Assembly (NCBI GenBank): GCA_028023455.1
Contig: JAQFVV010006232.1
Location: forward strand, 434,001 to 498,000
Origin: Epiperipatus broadwayi
Lineage: Eukaryota > Onychophora > Udeonychophora > Euonychophora > Peripatidae
Direction: 5' to 3'
DNA: 64,000 nucleotides
Below the pieces are notes generated by a model. That model was not told the DNA's origin, ran no database searches, and was given only the letters and a program-made list of their open reading frames with translations. Both the position numbers and the translations under genes were made by a program. Positions 23,404-34,258 of the stretch are shown here, piece by piece (position 1 is the stretch's first letter; each line of letters begins with the position of its first letter).

Positions 23404-23557
23404 CTCTAGATGAATAACCAGGATCAGTTCATGCAGGTGTGCAGCTTGTGTGGGGTATGAATGTGCTTCATTAATGGTGCATCTAAATGAGTAATCAGAG
23501 TCACCACATACAGGTATGCAGGTTGTGTGCTGCACAGAGGTAGTTCATTAATGGGGT
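23404..23557 (+). repeat. Two-copy tandem repeat, 77-bp unit
   Basis: Units 23404-23480 and 23481-23557 share ctaratgartaa, caggtrtgcag and ttcattaatgg at a spacing of 77. They are less AT-rich than the flanks. Confidence 0.75.
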
Positions 23558-24120
23558 ATAATATCATCTCAATTATAAATTTTTTATGTAAATGAAAATG
23601 TTTAAATTTCTGAATCACTGCATTTTAGAAATATTTTTTGGTTGTATAAGATAATTACCTTTTTTACATAATTTTGTGACAATTTCTCAAAGCATACTAC
23701 ATATATATTTTACCATTGTGCTAATTTGAATTTATTGGTACTATGTTGACACAGCAATTAATAAAATTTATGTGTAAATGAAAATGTTTAGATTTCCAAA
23801 CACTTTATTTAAATAAAATAATATAAAAAGTGATGCATTAGTATTAATAATTTACTTAAAAATAAACTTATTTAAAAATTTTTTTCTTATATTACAGTAA
23901 TTCTGCAATGTGTTAGACAACAATCATATAGTAGATAATTATATTTATCAATCATATTTTATAACTATCAGTGTAGTGTATTTTTATAGCATAATGAAAG
24001 AGTGTTCTTAGAATTGATTCCATTGCTGTCACTGTCTTGAAATATTTCTTTATACCAATATATATATAAAATACATAATTTGCGGGTTCATCCATGTTAA
24101 AAAACTTTTAATATTAATAT
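23558..24120. other. Gene-free; minor direct repeat
   Basis: tgtaaatgaaaatgttta occurs near 23586 and again near 23772. Nothing else is seen. Confidence 0.45.
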
Positions 24121-24165
24121 ACTGACATTTCGACTTGGTCACACAAGCCATCCACAGAGTTATAT
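24121..24165 (-). ncRNA. Weak hammerhead-like remnant
   Basis: Minus strand: gaccaagtc, then gaaa, then tgtcag follows the order of a short stem II (GAC/GTC), core GAAA and a cleavage-site-like GTC. The upstream CTGATGA core is not present (cttgtgtga instead). This is too eroded to claim. Confidence 0.15.
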
Positions 24166-24294
24166 ATATATTCTTAATACTGATATAAGTTTTTTTAATA
24201 TGTTTTGCTAATCTGTTTTTTCTTAGATTTGGACTGACATAGGATTTGATATCCAGCTAAAAATTTGTAATTGATCCATAAAACTACTCAAATA

Positions 24295-24386
24295 GTCAAG
24301 CACAGCCACCTTGCAAGCAAGCAGTTGGTTGCAGATGGTTGTTGTGTGTTCACCTCCCAGTCAATACTATGACATAAAGAAAAAAA
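24295..24386 (+). mobile_element. 5'-truncated SINE, family 1, with 14-bp TSD
   Basis: Begins inside the tRNA part (gtcaagcacagccacc) and continues through gcagttggttgcagatggtt, a degenerate box B and actatgacata to an A run. The 14-bp direct repeat aaactactcaaata flanks it at 24281-24294 and 24387-24400. The 5' truncation plus A tail is typical of target-primed reverse transcription. Confidence 0.88.
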
Positions 24387-24400
24387 AAACTACTCAAATA

Positions 24401-26472
24401 CATGATGCCCAAAATACAAGAAAAACAGAATTAGTAAACTTCATAATTTTTTTAAAAAATATTGCATGTATGTAAATTTTTAATCCCTAAATATCAAACT
24501 GTGTAGCATATATATATAATAATATATAGTATGTATAATATAAGTAAGCGATTATATTATATAATGAGCATATAAAAATTAAATCATGAATTGGTCAAAA
24601 TATTCTACTATTAAATGAATATTTGAAAAGCTGGCTTTGTTAATATAAAATATAAACAAGTTATGCATCAGAGATTCTGAATGAAACTAAAAGTAATAAA
24701 ATAAGAATATTTTTAACATACTAATTAGCACGTTGGTTATCATTTACTTAGTTAAAGTTAATCATTATTTATCACATGAAAATTTTTGTAGTTGCCAAAG
24801 TCAAAAAAGTTAAAATATAAATAAAAAAGTAAAAGTGTAAATAATTATAATTTGTTAATATTATACTTTTTCTCTTTTGTTATACAAAATGTCATAAAGT
24901 TCATTTTGTTTTAATTTACAAATTTTATTTTATGAGACTGAAGGTACTGGAATTTAACTTTCACAAAGCACTTCTTATCCACACTGTGGATGACATTATT
25001 GTGACCATCATGTTATAATCATGCTTTGTGTAATAAGTATATCAACACTTATCCAGCTAACCCAAATTATTAACATAACCAGGAATGAAAAGTAATTAAA
25101 ATTACTTACTTACTAGTTTTAAATGATTAGTTAATTTTGCTTTGGAGCATTAAACTTATAACATTATCAGCCATCTAATAAAATCTTTCTCATTTTAGAT
25201 TTGATACCAGATTAATCATGGATTCTCCAGATTGATACACTATTCATTATACTGCAGATAGTTTTTGAAATTATATGCAAAAATTGCATACATAAGAGAC
25301 TCTTAAAACCATATAGGCTGAAATTTAATTTGTTAATTATGGTAATGAGAGTTTAGTGCTTATTTTTTCCACCCATTTCATGTTGTGAAAATAAAATAAA
25401 TTATTTTTCACCATTAAATTTTATTTCATTGCAGTAAAACTTTTGATTTTATTTCATTTCATTTTAATTTTTATCTTGATATATTTTTTTAAATGCATTA
25501 TTTTTAAATTAGAATATTTTAATAGATCTGTTTCATATAATTATGCTTTTAAAACTATTTTAAATATTCATAATCATCAATTTTTAATGTTAAATATAAT
25601 AAAAATTAAAAAAGTGATTATTTATTTATAATAATTAAAATTAGATATCTTCTTTGAATACTTGTTTGACTGTAAAGTATGTGGATTAAATCTGGATAAA
25701 AGAAAAGCTTAATTTAACAACACTTACTGTCATTGTTTAAAACTTATTAGTATAACTGATTATAGCATTACATATTTGACTTCTATTTTAAGTTTGAATA
25801 TTATGTTTTTTTTTCCATTTCTCTTTACATACATGCACATGCACACACCCACTTATGTATATAGAGTTTAATTATAAATTTATAATTATACATATATGAA
25901 TAGGTTTCTCAAATAAAGAAGACCATAGTCTTTAGGTTACATTTTCATTATTGTTCTATTTTTTTTAGCTATTAATGACCAGATTCCCAGTTACTAAATA
26001 ATAATTTGAATAATTACATCAATGCTTTTTATATAAAGAAAATACCAAAAACATGAAATATAACATTGTAGTGTGCAGAACATTCTTTTCAAAGATAAAT
26101 GTTTTACTCAAAATATAAAACGGAATATTTTGAATATAATATCAAACCAACAGAAGACCAAGTTAAGACATGAACAAGACTAGGTAAAAAAAGTTATTTT
26201 CTAAGGATCCACATATATATATAAGTACTTGGTGATTGTAAAGATCATCAGAAAACCCAAGCTCAATCTTATAAGCAGTTTTAGTTTGAAATTATTTAAG
26301 CATATGATAACCATTTCTTTATAAATATGGATAATACAGATGGAAAACAGTTCAACAATGCAAAATTTAAAAAACATGCCACAAATAGAAAGATAATATT
26401 TAAATGCAAGATTAATGGAAATGATTCAATGGAAGATTGATAGATGAATGCATGAAAATATTGGCTATATAT
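24401..26472. other. AT-rich DNA, nothing recognised
   Basis: No supported gene. A tiny palindrome, atccacactgtggat, is near 24978-24992. Confidence 0.5.
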
Positions 26473-26644
26473 ATAATTAAAAGGGAACTGAAGTCAGATC
26501 TTCAAAGTTCCTATACCTATCCACACCATCTTATACAACTGATGCATATGACCACATACATGTAAGATGGAGAGGATAGCTATAAGGAGTTTGAAGATCT
26601 GAGTCCAGGTCCTGTTTAATTATATCAAGTTTAGTATAGATAAC

Positions 26645-26648
<4 letters not shown>
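26473..26648. repeat. Palindromic copy of repeat family C (no ribozyme part)
   Basis: The arms 26473-26536 and about 26557-26621 are reverse complements (taattaaaagggaactgaag against its partner). They share the ccatagccatccactccat-like and caagtttagtatagat blocks of the family seen at 37887, 45858 and 62978. It runs into a TA/GA microsatellite. The hammerhead segment is missing. Confidence 0.7.
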
Positions 26649-26703
<55 letters not shown>

Positions 26704-26729
26704 AGAGAGAGAGAGAGAGAGAGAGAGAA
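26649..26729. repeat. (TA)n(GA)n microsatellite
   Basis: About 26 TA units followed by about 14 GA units. The overlapping frames on both strands (IYIYIY and RERERE) are translations of the repeat. Confidence 0.97.
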
Positions 26730-27728
26730 ACAGCGTAACAGGATGTATGCACACCAAAATAGTGGTTTATATATTTTTAAAATGTACATGAAATTTAAAT
26801 ATTGTTGGGGAAGGGTACATCAAAGAAAAAATAAGAATTATACCCAAACATATATATTGACTAATTAACACACGATGATAACTATTTAATAGTTTATCTA
26901 GAGCTCAGATTTATTAACTTTTGGCCATTATCAGGATACATTTTGTATTTTTTAATTAGTATTTTCATTGTTTGTTATTCTATTAATATGTATATAAATC
27001 AATTTTTAGTTATTGCATATATAATTTGCTGACAAATGATAAATGATAGTTGATCAGTAAATGTATTTTAGACAGAAGAAGAGATAAAATTTGTAACTCT
27101 CTATAAAAACATGTCTATAAATTATTTTGAAAAAAGTAAAAATTATAAAACAATATTTTTACTAATGGTTTTATTTTTTAAATCAATCAAACTGCATTAA
27201 TTTGTTAATAGCTTTGTAAGATAATTAACATGCTGTAAAAAGTAAAATTAGACCGAATGAACCAACTCTCTTGTAGTTAAAACAATCCATTGTTATTCTA
27301 AAAAAAAATATCTTAAAATTAGTATATATGCTAATTAAGTTTTCTAAAATTATTTAAAAAAGAAATTCCATATGTAGCAAAATAAATAATATTTTTTTGC
27401 AAATGCTTAGAGTCATAATGACCTATCTTATTTTATAAAGAAATACAATACAGACAAATTTATTGCTGAATTCATTTAAAAATAAAAATATGTTAGTATA
27501 TCACATTCAAAATAAATAGTTCAACAAACTGTAAACCACCAATGTGAAATAAGAAAAAAAAAATGTTGAGGTTAAGAGAGCTTATGAGGGGTGACCCAAA
27601 AATAACCAGAATTTTATAATATAAAATTGTTTATTTTTAAAGTGTTACAAATTTATTCTTTTTCAAATTACTATCCATTTAATAACTGAAACACACAGGC
27701 TTATTATATACCTATGTCTATATATGTA
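26730..27728. other. Gene-free AT-rich DNA
   Basis: The only item of note is ggggtgacccaaaaataacc at about 27589-27608. It resembles mariner-type terminal repeats, but no partner end or transposase is seen. Confidence 0.4.
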
Positions 27729-27916
27729 ATATATAGGGTATATGAGCACAGACTTTTACATGACCCACCACTCTCCACACTATCTCATAACACTGATACA
27801 CTTGAACACATATTATTTATCTTTTCAACATAAATGTGTTCAAGTGTATCAGGGTTATGAGAAAGTGTAGAGAGTGGTGGGTCATGTGAAAGTCTGTGCT
27901 CATATACCCTATATAT
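27729..27916. repeat. Palindromic MITE-like element
   Basis: Arms of about 82 bp (27729-27810 and 27835-27916) are strongly complementary, including tatatgagcacagactttta and gacccaccactctccacac, with a 24-nt loop. It is less AT-rich than the surroundings. No other copy is in the window. Confidence 0.85.
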
Positions 27917-29526
27917 CCATTTAATGCAATACACTGGTCTAAACATGTTTTTCATTTTTCAAAGTAGTTAGGAAATACTCACATTTTAATGCCCCCATTG
28001 TTTTTTCCTAACACTTCTAAGTCTGCAAAAAAAAAAAAAAGAGAGAGACATTTTTTCATTTGACAGATTAAAAAAAATTATACAAAGCAAGATTGAGAAA
28101 ATATGGCTGATAGATAATCTGGGTCTTGCTGAATTTGATTAAAAAGTATTTCACACTCAAAGTGATATTTTATTGGGATGAAGCCTGCATTCTTTTCTTT
28201 GCCACAAAATGGGATGTTTACATGTTATTGCATCATGTAAATGTTTCAGAACTTTCAGATAAAATGCCAAACCATTACAAACTAAATCTGAGAGAAAAAT
28301 GTCATTGGTGTCAAAAACAACAACATTATTTTGACTTTGGACATCACTTGCCAACCTTTTTAGGAATGTGGTGAATTTAACCTGTCAATTAAATCACTCA
28401 TAAACTTGTGTTTTTATGAAATCAGCTTGATTATAATATATTTCAAGCATTACAACTGTTTTCTTCATGGTTTTCTCTAAACAAAAACAGAATTTCACAT
28501 TGTTCAACCTTTTCAGCTATTATAAAAAAAAAAATAGACAAGTATGCACAATGCACTATACAAAAAAAAGTGCTATGTGGGCCTATGATTTCACTTTACA
28601 ATGTTATTTGGAAGATTGATGAAGAAGTGACCATTATGCTTTCAAAGCTGCCCCATTTATACTCATTTTTAGAATAATGCCATTCCAATTAAGGCAATTA
28701 ACAGTAGGGGGTTATTACAATTGACATAAATCTATAACATTTGCACCAGAAATGATTTACATATAATTTCAAAAAACTACAGAGAAAAGTGATTTTAAGT
28801 AATTTTTATAATAAAAATATATATATATATTTAAAATATAATTATTTGTTAATTGAAACTTTTGAAATTAAAGTCATCTAACGGCGAATAGTAATAAAAA
28901 GAAAAAAATAACTTTCTATTTATTTATATATATATATATATTTAATAGAAGGTTAACAACAGATAAATTTATGAAAGTTAAGGTTAACTTTTTACGGTCA
29001 GTGGTTGGGTAGATAGCAATCTTGGTATTCCCATATTTTTAAATAAACAAAATACAAGTGTACATCCTCAAATATATAAAATACAGCATTAAATTTCTTA
29101 AATAAATTAATAGAGATAATACCAGCCAATTTTTTAGAATCATAATAAAAAAAAATTTAGATTTTAGCTTGTACCTGTATTTATTTTTCTGTGCAAAATA
29201 AATGATCACAATATATTCATCAAATGCAGAGTTAGTTTTATTTCCATTATATTAATACTGTGTGAGTTTTATAAATTATTGATTGTTAAAATATCATATG
29301 CGAATTTTCAGATTATAAAATCATTAACAGTTTCTATTTTTTATATATGATTATACATTTAAAAGTGTTGTTTTATTTATCATATAAATTCTAATCAAAA
29401 AGAAAATGTTAAAAAGTATTTCTATGAGAAGTGGTTGCTGAAATTATAATGAGTTTATCTGCTCGTTTGTTTTTCAAAACAAAAGAGAGAAAGACAAAAT
29501 TTAATTACATCATAAATAAAAAACCA
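27917..29526. other. Gene-free; possible coding fossil 28080-28380
   Basis: The plus frame 28126-28374 (82 codons, starting ATGTTG-like, with FYWDEACILFF and HWCQKQQHYFDFGHH) has a less random look than most short frames here and is richer in Cys, His and Trp. The opposite strand is also open. I recognise no family. The remainder is AT-rich with short TA runs (about 28818-28831 and 28925-28941). Confidence 0.25.
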
Positions 29527-29647
29527 GAGATCCTAAGATCTAGGTGCAGTGCTCTCAGATCTAAGGCTCCTCACTGACAAAGGCCACAAGCCAGAAATCT
29601 GGGGATATTGGATGAGTAGGCACTAGATGGGAATTTTATGCACAAGC
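29527..29647 (+). mobile_element. Half copy of the palindromic ribozyme repeat (family A)
   Basis: Matches the right half of the element at 54688 (gatcctaagatctag, gctcctcactga, ggccacaagccagaaa, gatattggatgagtaggca, cacaagccttctggca). The hammerhead-like core reads CTGACAA and GAAA with the stem III palindrome deleted, so it is inactive by inspection. It joins directly to a SINE. Confidence 0.85.
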
Positions 29648-29778
29648 CTTCTGGCATATAGTCAAGCATTGGTAGCCGAGAGGTCAGCGCAGCTGCCTTG
29701 CAAGCAGTTGCTTGCAGACAGTTGTTGCGGTTTGCTTTCCCGCAGATGCTTTGACATATGGAATCCCCCCCCCCCCCC
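29648..29778 (+). mobile_element. tRNA-derived SINE, family 1, near full length, poly-C end
   Basis: Starts tatagtcaagcattgg, then box A TAGCCGAGAGG, gccttgcaagcagttgctt, a degenerate box B (cggtttgctttccc) and gctttgacatatgga. It ends in a run of 14 C (29765-29778) where other copies have A runs. It is the best copy for the 5' end of the family. Confidence 0.85.
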
Positions 29779-31252
29779 GAGTAATTAAATAAAATTTTTA
29801 TACCCGATAAACATTCTAAATATAGATTAATTTTAAACTAATCACAGTTTAACTTTTTTTCTCATCTAATTTATAAATAACATAGATTAAAAATTGATCA
29901 TAAGTTTCAGTAATTTTAAACAACTAATATAAACACATTCTTATACAAAGAAAGAATAGCTTTAAATATTAAATCATTTATACATACATTTGCATTCGGA
30001 GGTGTGTGTATAAAAATAATATCTATATAGTTGTCTATATGTTCAGTATTTGAATAATATAGTCAGTACTAGGCAGTGTGAAGTGTAAGAAAAGCAGTAG
30101 TGTTATTGATATATAAAGTGGAATAATATACTCTTAATTTACAATATCTATTTAATTATATCACATCATTTCTGTTATTCTGATTTGGTTAGATTATTAT
30201 AGGCTTAAGTAGGGGTTCAACCTGCATTACTGGTAGTTTTCTGGTTATTAATTAGACCTTATTATGAAGAAATCAATGCTCTGAGTTAGACTATGGATAT
30301 TTATTTTTGTATGCGTTAAATGTTGGAAATTAAAATATTTTAAATATAATGTAAAAAACTAGTAAGGTTACTTACTATAGGTTACATTAAATTCTGTTTT
30401 TAAGTAATGTATTATTTAGGCCCACAGTCAATTGTTTCATGAATTATATAAGTTCCAGATTTCTCCATTAATCTGGTGGCATTCAACACAATTGGTTTAA
30501 AGAATCTGCATATACAGATATTGTAGGGAATACAATATAAACAACCATAAAATATATAATAAAAACAAACACTGAATTTATATCTATAATTTCTAATATG
30601 AATAGCATTCAACATAATGTGGCTATAGCTTTTATTAATTTGTTGGTATGATGAAAATTGTAGAGTTAATTTCAGTGTTTTATTTTGCTGTATGGTTATT
30701 TTGTCTGCTATTACAAATTTTTCTAGAATATCTACTATATTAAATTTTAATAATGCAGTTTATGATTGTTGTGTAAATGGCAACAGTCTTATGAAAAGTG
30801 TATATATATTATACACTGAAATACAATGGAAATTTTGTATGTAATAATCTAAAAGATATAATCCGACTGCAAACACTTAAAATTGGAAATGCAAACTAAA
30901 ATCATCTGATTTAATAATATCATTGTCTATTGTATGATAAATCAGAAAAGTAAATCAGGTAATTATTATTATTGCTACTATATCAAATGGCTTTGGTAAG
31001 CCAATTTTAATTGATTGTTGCCTGATTGTATCACAGTTAAAAACTTTATTTGAATTATTACATAAAAAAATCTTGTTATATTTAATATTTACATCTATAA
31101 ATCTATGAAAATCTTTAAAGTAATATATGTATGTAAGTATATGTATTAAATGATTTAAATTTATTTTAATAGGAGTATAAGAAGAGAAGTCTTTCATGTT
31201 TGAAATAAAATGTTCAATTATATTTTCACTTTTTATTAAATAAAACTAAATA
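29779..31252. other. AT-rich DNA; possible tRNA-like relic at 30180-30250
   Basis: tggttagattattat and aggggttcaacctgc (30212-30226) have the order of box A and box B but are poorly conserved. Nothing else was recognised. Confidence 0.3.
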
Positions 31253-31350
31253 ATATTTACTAAGGCTGTAAACCTTAAAAATATGCGCATGAAAATGTAA
31301 AGGTAGGGACCTCTGCAGGTCTTAACCACAAGCTTATGCTTTGGAAGAAA
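31253..31350 (+). repeat. Single arm of the 1563-type palindrome
   Basis: atatttactaaggctgtaaa through gggacctctgcaggt and accacaagcttatgcttt matches the left arm at 1563-1661. No second arm follows, so it is a half element. Confidence 0.85.
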
Positions 31351-32137
31351 AATAAAATATTTTTCACAAACCTTAAGAGTAAATAAAAGTAATGAAAGCA
31401 TAAGGAAAATTCCCAGTTGATTATTTTAAAAAGTATTTCAATCTAAAAATAGAAATAAAAACTATGAAAACATTTTTAAATATATAAATCTGCCTATATA
31501 TAATTAATTATTTATTTATCTAGCAGCATGTTTTACTTGTAATAGTCATTAGGAAATCACAAGACTCTATCTTGTGTTTAGAATGAAGAATGAGAGTATT
31601 GCTCAGGTTTATAAATTCATATTTCATATGTGTCAGGTGATTCCCTTATGCCTATATCTGCCTATATTAAAGTTTTTAGAAGTAAATGGACATTTTAAAA
31701 AAAATGTTAACTGTTAAAATTTCTTCTTAAAACTGAAGTATTTTAAACAAGAAGAAAAGTTTAACATTCTCTCTTTTTTTTTTTTGCTGAAAAGTGAAAA
31801 GTGTAAGATTTTTGAAATTCAATATTCTCATTTATTATTTCTGTAAAATAATTCTATAATTTAATATACAGTTAATTATATTTACATTTGCATTATTATA
31901 GAAAATAATAATGTAATGCAATAAAGAAATAATATTATTTATATTTTTCTATATTATTTGAATATTTTTATAAAAAGATAAAATTAAGTATAAAAATTTA
32001 ATATTGGCATATAGATGTGTGTTTGTGAGAATCTAATATTAATTCAATTAATATTTCTCAATGAATTAATATTTATTTATACATTAAGAATGAACAAAAT
32101 AATTTCTAACAGACTATAGTTTTATTAGCACTAGTTA
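31351..32137. other. AT-rich DNA, nothing recognised
   Basis: No supported feature. Confidence 0.5.
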
Positions 32138-32155
32138 TATAGCATGGTTATATAA

Positions 32156-32330
32156 TTAAGAAAAATAGGTTAGAGATAAGAGGGTCCCTCTTATCTTTAT
32201 AAAAGTCGAATCTCATGTTATGATTTGTAGAGGTCTCTTGCTAAAATTAAGCACTCAAGGCGCATGTACTAAAGCTTTTGCTTTATATAAGTATTACATT
32301 CTGACATTGCGCTTAATAAGAATTAATATT
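32156..32330 (+). mobile_element. Inserted SINE-like element with 18-bp TSD
   Basis: The direct repeat tatagcatggttatataa at 32138-32155 and 32331-32348 flanks 175 bp. Inside are a 10-bp hairpin (gataagaggg / ccctcttatc, 32175-32195) and a box B-like agtcgaatctcat. The target duplication is firm; the tRNA origin is inferred. No other copy of the body was recognised. Confidence 0.65.
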
Positions 32331-32348
32331 TATAGCATGGTTATATAA

Positions 32349-32869
32349 GTGAAATTTATAAAAATTATAGTTATTGGAATTTTTTACATCACATGTGTAA
32401 TATTTATTATTTTTAGTTATCAATTGAATTAATGGCCTAGTAAAATATTTTGCATTTAAAAATAGATTTTGCCTTGTCTATCTCTTTATATTGTGTGCTT
32501 GTGTTATAAAACTGCTTTTTAAATTTTATGATCCAAATACTTAGGTTTACATTAAAATTGTGTCTTATCTATGATATTAACTGATATTTTCCAACTGGAT
32601 GAGTGCATCAAAGATAGATTACAACCAGGAGAACTTTAAGCTCATTATAATTTATGAAATTTTAATTCTTGATGACTGATATAAACAGAATAATTAATTA
32701 TTATTATTATTTGTGTTCTAGAATTAAATATTTTTACACATAGAATTTAATGTTATCACATCATTAAGATGTACATTTAAATATTCAAATTATTAATTAT
32801 TTTTGATTTCATTTTTTAAAGAAAGAAATGAGTTTGTAGTTAATCCTTTATAAGCATCTTTTGTTCAGC
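32349..32869. other. AT-rich DNA, nothing recognised
   Basis: No supported feature. Confidence 0.5.
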
Positions 32870-32941
32870 AATTTTCTTTTCCATATGTCATAGCATCGGC
32901 CAGACGCGAACCCACAACCATCTGCAACCAACTACTTGCTC
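32870..32941 (-). mobile_element. 5'-truncated SINE, family 1
   Basis: On the minus strand: agcaagtagttggttgcaga, tggttgtgggttcgcgtctg and gccgatgctatgacatatgg, then an A-rich tail. It carries the best-preserved box B of the family (gggttcgcgtc). No clear target duplication was found. Confidence 0.8.
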
Positions 32942-33631
32942 GACGCTTATATCATATTTGACTTTTTTTCCAAATTCTTTTTGACTGTATTTTTTTAATA
33001 GAAAAAAAAACTTATTTTTTTAATTATCTTTTCACTTTTTTTTCAAATTTATTTTAAAATATAAATTTAATACGTAATATTAGTTTTAAAATAAAATAAC
33101 AGTTTGGAAAATTAAAGAAAAAGACTTATAAAGAGAAATAAACAGAAGTTAAATAATCAAAACTAAATATTTCATTTTAGTCTTCAAGTTAAAAAAAAAT
33201 ATTTTATTAAAAAATATTCTATAAAAATATTTATACTGAATATATTATATTTTGATAAGACTTTTAATAACAAAACTTTTTTTGAAATTTTAAAATTTAA
33301 TTTGTAATTACAACAACAACAACAACAAAAAAAGATAATATTGACAGGCAGTATTTCTAATTGGTGTCCTTTCTTGACATCAGTAAATTTTCAGATAATT
33401 AATTTTCTGGTAAAAAGCAAATATTATCCTTGTAAAAATCTAAATGTAAATATCATATCTTATTTAGAAACATCTATTTACTAAGGTATAAATAAATTTA
33501 TGATTAAAAGATAAACAGATTTTATATAACTATGCAAGTGCAGTAGAATAATTTTGCTTCTACTCATTCTATATTATTGCCTTTAAATTCTTTTTATTGT
33601 TTTTCAATTCCCAATAGCTCCTAATATATAA
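32942..33631. other. AT-rich DNA with a (CAA)n run
   Basis: A short CAA microsatellite at about 33310-33327; otherwise nothing is seen. Confidence 0.5.
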
Positions 33632-34123
33632 ATAACTCTATAATTGTGTTTTATGCACATGTAATGAAGCTATATAGGGTAGTAATTAATAATCTTAATC
33701 ATCTGAACGCTTTTGGGAAGTCTAAGTTACCATAATAATAGCTCATTACCAATTGAGAAATGCTTGTAATAAAGCCTTATGTAAATTTATGCAAAGCTTT
33801 ATTACAAGCATTTCTCAATTAGTAATGAGCTATGATTATGGGAACTTGGACTTCCCGAAAGTGCTCAGATGATTTATTATTAATTACTACACTAAACAAG
33901 GCAAAATCCTCCATATAGTAGTGCCACCCTGTACCCACCAGAGTAATCAATGGATGCCAGAAGGTTTGTGATTACTCTAGTGGACACAGGGTGGCACTAC
34001 TATGTGGAGTTTTGCCTTGTTTAATAACAATTATGTGCTAGTATAAGAGATAGTGATCATGTGATGAATTACTACACTACCTAGCTTCATTACATGTGCA
34101 TTAAGCACAACTATTGAGTTATA
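33632..34123. repeat. Palindromic element interrupted by another palindrome
   Basis: Outer arms (33632-33687 and 34067-34123) and inner arms (33688-33774 and 33796-33882) form one palindrome of about 143-bp arms. A 172-bp family A element sits in its right arm, and the 13-bp sequence aattactacacta is duplicated at 33882-33894 and 34067-34079. Removing the insert restores the arm. Confidence 0.85.
33895..34066 (+). mobile_element. Short family A fold-back element with 13-bp TSD
   Basis: Begins aacaaggcaaaatcctccat and contains an internal palindrome (tagtagtgccaccctgt to its complement around 34010). It ends with the asymmetric tail atgtgctagtataagagat then gatcatgtgatg, also seen at 55080-55117. 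The TSD is aattactacacta. The hammerhead part of the long copies is absent. Confidence 0.88.
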
Positions 34124-34178
34124 AATTGTTAATGAAATAAAATCTCAATTATAAATTCATTAACTAAAACTAGTAAAT

Positions 34179-34245
34179 TAAAACAGGAAAAACTCTCCAT
34201 ATAGTAGTGCCACTTAGTGCAAATCATGTGATGCTTTAGTGGGTT
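34179..34245 (+). mobile_element. 67-bp mini family A element with 13-bp TSD
   Basis: Keeps only the two ends of the family: aaaactctccatatagtagt with gccac at the left, and atcatgtgatgct at the right. Direct repeats aaaactagtaaat flank it at 34166-34178 and 34246-34258. Confidence 0.85.
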
Positions 34246-34258
34246 AAAACTAGTAAAT

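Noticed and set aside
26531-26868. Frames with IYIYIY, SLSLSL and RERERE
   Set aside because: They are translations of the TA/GA microsatellite on both strands.
27585-28380. Mariner-type transposon
   Set aside because: One end-like string is present, but no partner terminal repeat and no transposase motif was found.
33632-34123. CRISPR-like or bacterial repeat array
   Set aside because: The repeats are inverted, not evenly spaced direct repeats, and the window is clearly eukaryotic.
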